Source: Mytilisepta virgata (taxonomy: Eukaryota > Mollusca > Bivalvia > Mytilida > Mytilidae). Taken from it: DNA of 64,000 nucleotides. Below the pieces are notes generated by a model that did no database searches, was not told the DNA's origin, and saw only the letters and a program-made list of their open reading frames with translations. The position numbers were made by a program, and so were the translations under genes. This document shows, in pieces, positions 1 through 13,200 of this stretch (its first letter is position 1; each line of letters starts with the position of its first letter). The DNA is taken from contig CM051514.1 in assembly GCA_028015205.1 (NCBI GenBank), positions 6,138,001 to 6,202,000 on the forward strand, written 5' to 3'.

Positions 1-134
1 TCACCTTTTTCAGAAAGTGTGTTACCTTGTTTGCTTGTAACATAAATGTAAATTTTTTCTTTGATGCTTATCTGCAATAAATGACTTAAATTTTGAGACA
101 GTTGTAAATCATGGTACAATATCCAAATAATAAT

Positions 135-215
135 ATTATTCCATGGTTTTGAGAAAATTTGAAAACTTTCATGTATATTTTAATGGAAGTAGGAGGAGCA
201 AAACCATGGAATAAT
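135..215. repeat. Short inverted repeat
   Basis: ATTATTCCATGGTTTT (135-150) is perfectly complementary to AAAACCATGGAATAAT (200-215). A third TTATTCCATGG occurs at about 231. Probably a small hairpin element. Confidence 0.6.
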
Positions 216-482
216 GTGCAAAGTCTGATTTTATTCCATGGACAAGACTCCGCCTTCTAATTAAAATATTTCTGATCCTTTGTTTCCTGGAACATGCTAA
301 TACAATGAAAATTAACCACAAATATCAGTGGAATAAAAGTGCTTTCATACCCAATAAACAATATTTAATAATATGATAAAAATAACCTTAATATGGCAAA
401 TTTGGCATGACCAATATTTTTACATTGCCCTGGTCTTTATAACTAAAATTTATCTGGTTAATAATTTAACTCAATAGAAAAA

Positions 483-645
483 CAGGGCATTATAGAATTC
501 TATGCAGACCGGCAATTTGGAAACAGGACAATATGGAATTCGATACAGACCTGCAATTTTGAAACAGGGCATCCAAGTTCCATACGGACCAGCAATTTAG
601 AAATAGGGCAATATGGATATCCATATGGACCAGCTGTACGGACTG
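483..645. repeat. Tandem repeat, ~41-bp unit, four copies
   Basis: Units start CAGGGC, CAGGAC, CAGGGC and TAGGGC at 483, 524, 565 and 604. Each carries a GACC-GCAATTT segment. Diverged by point changes. Confidence 0.75.
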
Positions 646-663
646 TTTAGATTATTTAATAAA

Positions 664-795
664 AGTGTTACGAACTTGCTGATTCTGTATTGGCCCTGTA
701 CTGATTCTCAGTCAGCTGTATTGGCCGTTGGGACCAATACAGCTAACCTTAAATCAATACAAGGGCCAATACAGAATCAGCAAGTAAGTAACACT
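664..795. mobile_element. Hairpin (MITE-like) element
   Basis: Long inverted repeat: AGTGTTAC...TTGCTGATTCTGTATTGGCC on the left, GGCCAATACAGAATCAGCAA...GTAACACT on the right, with an inner arm around CAGCTGTATTGG. About 130 bp in all. Confidence 0.75.
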
Positions 796-1271
796 ATAAT
801 ATGATCCAAATACTATAACATTTCTTCCTGACTACACACGAGGACTTTTAGAAATTATTCTCAATATTAAAATAAGAATTAAACATTATCAAATTAGAAA
901 AAATCCTCCAACAAAAAAATGAATTTTCTAATTCAGTCCTTTTAATTCTAAAATGTGTATAATAAACGGAACTCTATCGCTTTGATTATTCAAATTATAC
1001 GTGTCAGTCAAAGACATTTCTGTTACAAATCATTTACACAATGCCTACTCATTAACATATCTAAACAACTCGTGTTGCGCTTGTTTTATTTAAATATGTT
1101 AACTCGTGACGGCTATGGTGTAAATAATACTTGGACTCAAATAACTATCACACAATGGGTTATGGATAATCAAACTGCTTTTTATGTCCTTGCACTAAGA
1201 TTATTTACTTATGTCAAAATTATTGCAAAGTTTCTTAAAAAAGACAATCAGCAAGGGAGATAACTCTTTAC

Positions 1272-4200
1272 CTGTTTGCTGTTAAATATAATTTCTTTAT
1301 TTTATGACATTTATCCACCAGATCTAAATAACACCCACTTCCTGACCGTAACTCCGGACTGTAATAATAAAAAAATAAAAAACTACTATGCATAGACAGA
1401 AATAGATGATGAAGTAAAAAACAAAAAAACATTAATAAACAATACAAAATAAAAAATAATAATTCATAAGAGTTATTTATATTCATGGTTTTGCGAAAAT
1501 CTGTTGCTTTGATGACACAAAATATTTAAATTATTTGGATACAACCCATCTATTTTAACAACAAAATAAACAATTTATTTTCAAAAAATTGTTGTTCACA
1601 ATTCCCCTTAATGATACAACAACCCCGTTTAGAGTTCATCCCTGTTTATTTCATGTTGATGAAACACAGGATTCAGTTAGCAAGTTATCTATTGATTAAT
1701 TCAGATTAAAAACATAGCTTATTAATCTGAACTGAAGGTTTTTCGGAAGAAAAAAAAGTTTCTCTGTGTTGTATTCTATATACATGTATTACATAGCAAT
1801 AAACTGCATTGTTTTCCCAAAATAGACATACTTGTAGTAAATAATATGCTGTTGGCGTGGCCAATGATGCGAGCACATCAATAGCCCTTTCCAGAAACTC
1901 ATTTCTGGTATCACGATTCTGACTCTAAAATTATAATCTGTGGCAAGTTACTTCCCTTACTACCTGATCTGGACAAAATGAGGATACTTTCTCTAACAGA
2001 TGCTTCCTGTCAAGTCTCTTTCCCTTTGGCCAAGTGGTTTCAAAGAAGAAGATTATCAACCGATGAAAGACCAGAACTGCTCATGATGGCCATGTTTGTT
2101 GTCTGATCAGGACGAAATGAGGAAACGTTGTATAGAACCTCCAAATTAGATGCTTTCTGTCAAGTTTTTTTCAATTTGGCCAAGCGAATTCAGAGGAGAA
2201 GATTTTTTTATATCAGCCCATCAGAAACAAGAACTGCTCATGGCGGCATATTCCGATCATGACAAAATGAGGAAAGTTTATAAAGGACCTCCTATATATG
2301 CTTCCTGTCCTGTTTTGTTCCATTTGGGCAAGCGATTTCAGAGGAGAAGATTATTTTATATTAGCCAATCAGAAACAAGAACTGCCAATGGTGACCATAT
2401 ATGTACTCCGATCAGGATGATATAAACTAATTTTATAAAGAATCTCCCACAGAGATAAAGGACCTTACATACACTGTAGATGCTTCCTGCCAAATTTAAT
2501 TCCATTTGTCCCAGTAGTTTCAGAGGAGAAGCCTTTGGCCAGGTGAGCTAAAAGGGACCATTGCTGGCATTAGTTTGGTTCCAAATAGCCAAATTTAAGG
2601 TATGATGATCTGCAAATTAAATTTTCCCATAGGTTTCTAAGTTAAACTAAGCTTTAGTGGCCATCTTGATTAACAGGCCAGGTCAGCAGACACAATTTTG
2701 AAAGGGACCCATCTAATGATAATTGCTGCCAATTCTGGTCCCATTTGGTTTAATGGTTTAAGACAAGATTATTTAATGTATTTTCCCCTGGTGTCCTATG
2801 TTAAACAAAGTTCAGCTGTGATGGCCATCTTTGTTGACATTTTGGGTCATCGGACATAATTCTGAAAGAGGACCACCCAAGGACCATTTCTGCCAAGTTT
2901 GGTTACAATTGGATTTATTTAGTGGTTTCAGACAAGAAGAATTTTTAATGAATTTTTCAATGGGGGCCTATGTTTAACTAAGTTTGGCTGTGGCAGCCAT
3001 CTTTGTTGACATTCTGGATCATTCTGACAGTGTAAGGATCATTCCTGCAATATAAAAATTCAATTGCTTTTGTAGTTTCAGAGCAGAAGATATTTTCAAA
3101 TTTCTGCCAATCAGAATGCATAAATGACCCTGGCAGCCATGTTTTTTTAATTTTGGATCGGCATCAAATACATTGATATTGTTAAGGACCATTATCTGAT
3201 CATTCAGGCATAATATTACTTCCATCTGTCAAACGGTTTCTGACAAGAAGATGTTTGTATGTATTTCCCATAGGATCCTATGTTAAATGTGTCCCACCGT
3301 GGTGGCCATCTTGGATTTCAGATGGGCACGAAAAACATGAACTTTTTAGAGGACCATGTAAGGATCATTCCTGCAATATAACAATTCAATTGCTTTTGTA
3401 GTTTCAGAGAAGAAGATTTTTTAAATTTCAGCTAATAAGAGTGCAAAAATAGCCCTCGCAGCCATGTTTCTGAATTTTGGATCACAACCAATAACACAAA
3501 GTTTGTAGAGGACTAACCCAGGAACATTCCTGCAAAGTTTGGTTCCAATCCGCCCATTTGTTTGAAAGATTGAAAAGTAAAAGTTTACAGACGACAGACG
3601 AAGATGGACGCCAAGTGATGAGAATAGCTCACCTGACCCATCTTTTTGAGTCAGGTGAGCCAAAAACTACCCACCACCATCCTAGATCTAATTCTTCTAT
3701 ATCTGGACAGTTACTGGCTAGAGCTCTCAAACCTAAATCTGTTATTGTTCTTGATCTCCATAAATCTAATGATTTCAGTTTCCTTCAAAATATAAAACAA
3801 GAACATGATAAACTTTTCATAATTATTAAATCAAACATATTGCCATTATTCTTTTTATCGGTAATTTTTGCTAAAATTGTAAAGTGCTGAAATTTTACGA
3901 AAAATAAAAGTAACGTTTTGGCAGATGTAACATCCAAAGTAAGTTGTGCAGTTTCATGAATGACATTACAGTTATTTCATTCATTAAATTGATGTGTATC
4001 GACACTTAAATGCTGTTGATGTATAGCAACATGAGACCATCCTTGACACTGACCCGATAATTTTATTCTCTGTGCCAGTCCACAATACTGACATTATCAG
4101 CCTGCAGGATAATAAGAAACGAAAACGTATTATCGATAATTCAATAGAACGGTACAGAAGTTCATCATTGAGTTTCCATATAAAAATGATAAAATTTAAA

Positions 4201-7200
4201 ATTACGCAACTAAGATGAAAACCATGAATAAGATTTTATCAATTTGGTTGCTAGAACTGCAGAACTGAAGTGAACGGAACATAGCTACTTACCTGCATTG
4301 TTTACTTAGTTCAATAGCCACTTCATCAAAATTGTTTATTCTACTGCAGGAACCTAAGTTTAGACATTCCAGATTTGGTGATGTTCTGCAAAAAAGTAGA
4401 TATATTATATTCTTATTCATGGTATGATAATCAACGGAAAATACTTAAACTTTTGTACATTTTAATATTTCTAATTATCTTTTGGTTAAATTTATGCGTG
4501 AGAATTTGCATCTTGCAGCCCTCTTTAATCCAAAGATTGTTAGATCATGTTGGTGACTGCACCATTGTAAAAAGAACAATATACATGTACCTGTATACCG
4601 TAATATAATTGAACAATATGTCAATGGTGGTCAGATAGTATAATTGTAATTAATTATTGTAATTCAAATTGAACATTCAACTTTCGATTTTCAACATGCG
4701 AGCCTTGGTAAGCATTTAAATATCAGAAATTTTAGTATGGAGACTGTAGTCGAGTGTAGAAATATTGTAGCCTATGAGCAGTGTTCTCCCTGGCCCTATT
4801 AGCATCTCAGTACCGATGGGGTGCTATCCAAAATTTCTGGGGAGAACACTGCTGAAGGAGAATTTGTTTCTGACATGATGTACAATCCATTCCATTGTAA
4901 CCACAATTTTGGTTTTGCTGAGGATGCGGTAGTAACTTAAATGATGTAATAAACAAATCTGACCAACAAAAAAGAATAAAATTTAAATCATGAGATAATT
5001 TATTTGCCCATGGTGATTAAATATAGATTCTCCTTCAGGTACGAGTGAGTTATGAAATTTCTCCACCCGAGATAGTTAAATTTGCAATTTTCAACACGCG
5101 AGCTTTTGCGAGCATGTTAAAATCTAAAATTTAACTATTGAGAGTGGAGAAATTCCATAACTCACGAGTAAATTGAAGGAGAATCTGTTTCTCCTATGAT
5201 TTTCGACAAAAACCTGAAGAAAATGTCGTTGCTATTTAGTTTGTTTACATAGACCTCATTTCGGTGACATCGGGACTCCTCTAGTTTATCGTTCGAATAA
5301 CTGTAGAAAAAAGGGCGGTAATTCCCACGTGTAAATTTAATCACCGGGAAGTGGTTAAAGATATTATGTATTTTTATCCCACCGTCAAGAATAGGAGAAA
5401 TAATTTTTAATCACTTGGATTAGCAGTGTGGAAAATGCACAAGAATGGGAGAAATGTACATTAAAGTGTATTTATTTTACTCTGGTGGACACATGTAATT
5501 GAACCAATAAAACAATTGGTTCTTAGAAGAAATGAGGAGATGCAAAATTTTACTCATATACTGCACCAAAAAATATATTTATTCATTTTATTTGCTTTTT
5601 ACAAACCATGCTGTGTATATAAGTACATGTATATATGTACAAACCTAATTATTGCTATAAGACTGTGTATATCCACATGTGTTCTGTATAAATTTAATTT
5701 CTTTAGATTCTGTAATTTTGTTAAATGTATAAGTCCGCATCCATCGAGGCCCATACAACTTTGTAAATCTAAGTCTAAAAATAAATTCAAAATAACTTAA
5801 GTTTCAGCTGAACTTCAAATGCCAAAATGTAAAAGTTTTTTGTGAAAAAGTGCATGTAATGAAAATGTTCAAAACATATATATGGTTGAATATGTAAGTG
5901 TTTTTTTACCATAGGAATTTATCTTTATTACAAGTATTTCTTTACTATTAAAATCTAAACAAACTCAAGTCAAATATATCAGTTATGTTTAATATTTTGT
6001 TTTGTCCCAAAGCCAAAATAGAGGGTCTTCACTCAGCACGGCATGGTACGACCACAACTTTGACCCTTTTGTATCTTGGAAAAAAATAAAAGATAGAAAA
6101 CATTTGTCCACATACTTATAAGGCACTCATCAAAGTAGGGGCCTCGGTGGCCGAGTGGTCTAGGTAGTTCGTCATGACTACTAATGATCACTAGCCTGTC
6201 AACACTGAGGTTGCAAGTTCGAATCCCACTTGTGGCGTGGTGTGTTCGACTCCGATCTAAATTGACAAGGATTGCCAATTTTCCTACCGAAGGTCGGTTG
6301 TTCTCTCGGGGTACTCCGGCTTCCTCCACCAATAAAAACTGGCCGCCGAGATATAGCCAAATGTGCTGAAAACGGCGTAAAATCCCAACTAAACAAAAAC
6401 TAAACAAACACTCATCAAAGTGAATTAAAAAGAAAAAAATTATTTTCCATCAAAAGAAAAAAAATTACAGTCATGATCTTAAATATGGTCCATATACCTG
6501 AATACAAGTTCTTACATCATTTAGATTTTAAGGACGTCCATGTCTCATGATTTATTTTATGGATGATTTTATCACTATTTTGAAAAATACAGTTTTGTAA
6601 ATAATTTACGTGTCTGAGGAATTCAACATCACCTCAACTGAAAGTTACATTTTATATCAATTTTAGGATCAATTATAGCATTGGTCAAGTCAAAGTTTTC
6701 CTGAATGTATCTGCACCATAACCGACCACATGATTATTCCAAACGTCGCAGGTTTCCATGTGAGGTAATCACAATTACCTTGGTAATTGTCGGCAAACTT
6801 CAGAAACACTGTATATCTAGCTTTTTATTGATGTCACATGCAAACTACGAAGTACGTTTCAATTTGGGAAAGCTGTATCTATGCAATTTCAGCTTTATAC
6901 TTTGGGTTCAATTTATTTAAAATAAAAAAGAAATATAATTTATGGGCATTTATAATTTATGGTCCAGATATATTAAGTTCTTTGGACACAACCTACTGTC
7001 TGGACACCTCAGTTCGTAAAATGGATTTTTTTTCAGAATTTGAATACCTTAATCAATGTGAATTGTCTAGTCACTTTGGGTAAAAGATGCAATGAGCTAA
7101 GTCGTAACTGACACAATTGAACTTACCTAATTTTTGTTCAATCATGTCTTCCAGAGAAACAAGTAAATTCTGCTTATGGAATTTTCAATGTAAAAGGGAG

Positions 7201-10200
7201 ATAACTCTTCCTATGAGATTTTATAAAATTAAGTAATATAACTGCTTGGTGCATGAAATATGCACAAAGTGCTTTAGAAACATTTAAAATAACAGTTTTA
7301 CAAATTTTAGATTAGGTCTGAGTTGATAAATTCAATTCATTCATTTTTTGAAATTTTCAAGTGCATTATTTTTTTTTATTGGAAATTCCCCATTTATAAT
7401 CACTTGTGGGTATACACACATAACCTTTATAAACAACTTTACATTTTTTATGTTTTCTTGGACGACTCAATAAGGTTAATTATCCAACAAAAGATTGTCT
7501 AATAATTCTATAGTTTAGATTTTCAAAATGCAAAAAAATCCATTTTATGAACTGAGGTGTCCAGACAGTAGTACATGCTGTTTCACCGTATTAAATAAAT
7601 TCTAAATTGGTATGTTCTTAAAAATATTACCTGACAATTTGGGACAATGTTCTGCGAGCAATCTAAGAACTTCAGTATCTACAAATTTACAATTTGCCAG
7701 GTACAAACACGACAACTCACTTCCACAGGATTTCATAAATCTACAAAAAATAGAAGGTAATGAAATAATTACAGACAAATATACATGTACAAATAATTTA
7801 TTACGTTATAATGGACTTTTTCCCATGTATATGATGTTTGTTATCTCTCATATACCTTGAATAAGTTTCATTGTACTCAAAACAGCTTATTTTTATCATG
7901 ATTTCAACATGTGTCTGATGAAACTTGTTTTTAAGGATGCTCGCTGGTCATGTTTTGGTCTTTTTGTCAGATTTTCGGAATCCTCGGGTTTTATCCATTT
8001 CTTAAACATGAAATATTTTGCCCATGAACCCTCACTTTTTCTTTTATAAATCATATATACCTTAAAATGGTATTTGACAAAAATTTTATGAAATCCTTTT
8101 TATTTTTCCATACATCTTTGAGAGACTGAAGTTATCAATGCAAATACAATGAAAAATCCAGAGAAAACCCATTTCCTGCAAATTTTCAAAGCCTTATAGC
8201 TCTAAAATGAGCATATGAACCTATATTTTTTTCTTGCTTATTTGTTTACTATTCATATGTTCTCTCAAACTGAAACACCTATTTCAAATTTTATTTATTT
8301 CCTATTAGACCAGCGATAATCCTTAATAATAACATAATTAATGTTATAAATGACCTATTTTTTTAAATTGATTTAACTGGAGAATTTAGCTGGCCATCTT
8401 TCCATGATTTGTCCATACTATCAGTATCATGTAAGATTGTGTTTTGTGTTTTATATAATATAGGGTTATTACTATAGTATTAATAAATGGGTATTTTCGT
8501 AATGGTCCTGTTATATGTCCAAGGTCCTCGGGCCATTACAGCATCCTCAGGCCATTATTACAGACCGAGGACATATAACAGGGCCATAACGAAAATACCA
8601 ATTTTTTTATACTTTTATTAACCAGATAGGGAAAACTATCTTTGTTGATTGGTTTGTTACAGACTTTTCTGGAAAATGCTCTCTGGTTTGTTGGTTTTCA
8701 GTTATAACAAAAAAATATTGTGTACCAGTTGGTTTTTTTGTTTTTGTTTTTAAAATAAGTCACTTTGTAGGAATATGAAAATCATTATTAACCAGAAGGA
8801 TGAAATACCTAAAAAATGCATTGCTTTTATAAGTAAAATTAAGGCATTACAACTGGGCCACAGGGCCATTACGAGATTTAGCAGGGCCATTATGAAATTG
8901 TACCGGGCCTATTACAGAATCCCTATCAAGATGGTGGCTGTACATATATCCATCTTGATAGGGATTCTGTAAATAACGGCCCTAATGGCCCTGCTAATCT
9001 TGTAATGGCCCTGTTTATCCTGTAATGGCCAAGTTGTAATGCCTTAATTTTATTTATAAAAGCAATGCGTTTTTTTACATATTTTATCCTTCTGGTTAAT
9101 AAATTGCTACACAAGAAGAAGAAATATTGCCATTTATTAAGTTTGGTATATCACTGCATGTGGGTTAAACGAAAATCCTTTTCCTTGTCTGACAGAATAA
9201 TATAGCCCATCTCTTTAAATATGACCAGTGACTTAAGTTCTGTTTGTTTGCTTTGATTTTTATCATGTTCATGTGTTGATTTTGTTTACAGAATTTATCT
9301 TTTGTATCCATTACATTCATTTCTATGCTCAATTTCACTTAAATGTAAAGATCTGACATAGCAAAACATAATATATCATAATTTTTTTTTGTTTTTTTTA
9401 GGCTTTTTATGCCTCACACAAGTAAGGAAAACCAAGCTTTCTGGGTGACAACACACAGAATTTTCCTTGATCACTTTTTGGGCCCATCCAGCAGACGGTC
9501 CACTGTTCTGGACTAAAATTATAACCAGATATTTTGTAGGATGAATATGATATTATACATGTAGCTGATAATCTTTTTCTCCCTTGCTTGAACTTGAATT
9601 TTTCGAACAACACAGACAGCTCGAACCATTGGTAAAGTCATATAAATTTCCTGTTAAAAAATCCCTGTTTTATCAAAAAGTTGAACAAAAAGTCTGTTTC
9701 AAACATTGATAAAATTATGTAATTTACCACTGACAACTGGAACTCAATAATTAAATGGAAAAACCTGTTATCTAATAGTTAAAGGTGTGATAAAATAACA
9801 TAATTCTGACAGGTAATCAAGATGTCATGATTACTCTTAATTAGTAATTAATATGTTTAATTTTTAATTAGAATATATTTCATGGTAATTATCAGCTTTA
9901 CCAACTCATATACGATATGATTCTAGCAATTTTCCGTACTTGAATAAATTTAAGTAACTTGAACTACCGATAACTCAAACAGATTTCGATGGTCCAATGG
10001 ATTTCAAGCCATCAAAGCCTTTTCTGTATTTAAAAATAATAGTAACTAATGCATTAAAGGTAACAACATTTACAATCCTAGGTCGACCTAGTATATATTT
10101 ATTAAATGGATATAGGGCACCAAGGAGAGTGGGGATAGGAGAAGGGTATATAAATAAATCTTACTTTCCAAAAGTCATGCACTGCATGATCCCTCTGTTG

Positions 10201-13200
10201 CCTCCACACCATGACAAATTTAAGTACTGTAGGTGGCGACACCTACTTTCCAAACAGTCCAGTGAATGATTGTTAACCTGTAAATAATTTTGATTATTAT
10301 ACATTTTCATTTCTCTAATTCTTTGTCACTTTAACCCTTACTGAACAAGCAGTTTATCAAAAATTTAAGCAACATGTGGTAGCCGACGATCTCAGTTGAT
10401 GATTGGTTAAACAAAGGGTCATAACCCGTCTTTTATGTTCGGATTCTCGGAATCGATCAATAACACAACAGTTGCAAGTAAACATGTTAAGCAAGCGTCT
10501 GAATTAACAATTAGATATGTAGAGGCACCCAAAGGGAATTTTGGTTTAATAAATATGAAAATTTACTTAATTATCATGAGAGAAACAGATTCTTACATTG
10601 TTACTGGAAGATTATAGGATTCATCAAATCTCGTTAGTTAAATAATCAAATTTTAAAGTCCTTGCCATGACTTGGACTCTAAAATTGGATAATTTAACTA
10701 TCTCGACTAGATTAATCTGATAATCCTCTGTAGTTAATGTAAGAATGTATATATCTATCATTCTAAAATGATAAACTAAACTAGATTTATGTATTTACAG
10801 CAATGCTGTAATGTTTATCTACGTAACATGAGTGACAACACATCAACAGTTAGAAAGAAATCATACAATTAAATGGATCTACATGTAAAATGCTTGGATT
10901 GGCATTAATTTCTCACAAAAATGTAAATCTGATTTTTATTTTTTATTTTATGGCAAAAGTTAAATTTCTTGCTGTGTGATAAAAATGGCTGTATATCTAC
11001 AATCTAAAATCTGGTTTTATTTTAAGAATTTAAATGGATGATGGACTGTGAAAATTACTTATGTCTGATATATTATAAAGTGAATTTAATGAGAAAAAAA
11101 AATAACTATCTGTATACATTGTTACCAATGAAGACATATATCAAAATGCTTTATAAATGAAAAACCCAAGAAATTCACACTGCTCAAAGTTTTGTTCACT
11201 AATCAATAAAAACTGATACTCAGAAAAATAAGAGATTCCTTAGTCTTAATATTTCTATTAAATTCATAGCATACAGTGTATTCTATGAACATCTTTTGAA
11301 CTGAGTTTTACTGTGTGTACTGCTGTGTGTTTGTTTATTCCACATTGGCTAGAGTATAGGGGGAGGGTTGAGATCTCACAAAACATGTTTAACCCTGCCG
11401 TATTTTTGCACGTCCCATGTCAGGAGCCTTTAGCCTTGTGTGTTTTTTAAATTTTGGTTGATTTGTATTTTCGGAGTTTAGTGTGCTGTCCATTTTGCTG
11501 AACTAGTATGCATTATTGTTTAGGGGCAAGCTGAAGCTCGCCTCCGATGTGGGATTTTCTCGCTGCGTTGAAGACCCATTTGTAGTCTTGAGCTGTTTTC
11601 TGCTCTTTGGTCGGGTTGTTGTCTCTTTGACATATTCCCCGTTTCCATTCTCTATTCTATGATTATCCTCAGTAAAAATGGAAGTTATATCAAAATTCAA
11701 AACACATTTTACCACGAAACACCTTCAAATTATCTAAAGCATAGAAAATGATGGCAGCTAAAAACAAGACAGAACAAAACTGGAAATCATGTTCATTTAT
11801 ATAATGTTCATACCTGTGTCCAATGTGGCTGCAGATCTAACTCTGTGTATTGAAGTGTGTCATAACAATGTTTCTTCAGTAACCTACAAAACAGAGAAAA
11901 ATAAAGGCTCAAGATCCAGTGATTTCCCTAGAAAATTTTGAGGTTGCAAAAAATATTGACAGTATTCAATTTTACCATTACTTCGTTATATGGAGAAATT
12001 AAGATGCAAAATGTCTTTCATTTTGACAGAAAAGCACAAAATTTTTCCACAAAATTCCCAACCTCAATTTTGTCATTTTCTCTGGCTTATGACTGTGGGA
12101 TTGCTCTTTAGGATTTCCTGACCTAGTCTTGGTATATTTTCTAATAATGAATATTAAAAAGAAGAATTTTTTTTCTTTATATTTCAAGCAAATTAAAAGA
12201 TAAAATGCAAACTTCTCTCTTCTATTACTGTACATACTTGCAAGTTCTGCTAGCTACACATAAGGCAGGAACATCTAAGTAACTGAGGATCAACTGGATA
12301 ACTTCATCCTGTCAGCATGACAAAATTATTAATAAATAATAAAGGCAAATTTTAATGTTGTACTGTTCAGTTGTGAACAAATAATTTTTAAATAATCAAT
12401 TTTGGCCAAAAAAAAAATGGTCTCCCTTAGAAGATTTTATACATTTAAAATTTTGTCCTTATATTAATAGTTTTGAAAAGACTAGCTGCAGAGCAACTGT
12501 TTTTTGTTTGTTTATTATGCAAGAAAACTTACTGGTAAATCATCAAAGTATCCATTTCCCATCTCCGAATCATCTTCTTCAACTCTCTTTGGTTCTTCAA
12601 TAGTTTCCATCCCTTGAACAACCTGTATTACCACCCCTGACAACTTCCTGGGATCCTTGTCCTCATCAATATTTTGAATCTGTTCATTTTCTGAACTTGA
12701 TGATGAAACTGATAATGTATTCATATATTGCAATGTCAGACTTACAATTTCCTCTGCATCTATCATGTCTTTTACTTCAAATGATGGAGCATGTTTAACG
12801 ATAGTTTGAATATCTGAGCATGGATTCAGCGTACCGTACATACACACGCAGTCCAATTCTGTATAATAGTGGCAGAGTTCTGAACACATTTCTAAACGTA
12901 TTAGACTGAAAATAAATGATTATTATGTAAATTCAATGATAACTTGAAGAAGGAAAATCAATATACATTTATCATTGTATTTCTTTTCCCATTACAACAT
13001 TTGTTGTTAGAGCCTTTTTAAAAAGAGTACACAACACAGTTACTACTTTTTCTTTCCATGATAAACTCATGCTTGTCAAAATATTTACATTGAGTAACTC
13101 ATCTACTACTTATTTTTCCTGATTTTTCATTTAATTCTCAGAACAGATGATCAAAGAAGAAAATGATGAGATATTGATTTTTATATATGCATGTATTTCT

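Noticed and set aside
955..1263. 102-codon plus-strand open frame
   Set aside because: It overlaps the region just left of an FBXL4 exon, shows no family motif, splice context or codon pattern, and looks like chance in AT-rich DNA.
6140..6230. Possible tRNA gene
   Set aside because: A and B boxes are present but no cloverleaf with a proper acceptor stem follows; the SINE tail and target duplication explain it. The same applies to 42071.
6033..6407. Open frames on both strands
   Set aside because: They lie in the tRNA-derived SINE at 6137-6408; similar frames recur at 58059 and 58804 for the same reason.
9407..9613. 68-codon minus-strand frame
   Set aside because: It does not match FBXL4 and has no acceptor or donor in the right phase; the FBXL4 exon expected here was found at 10165-10277.
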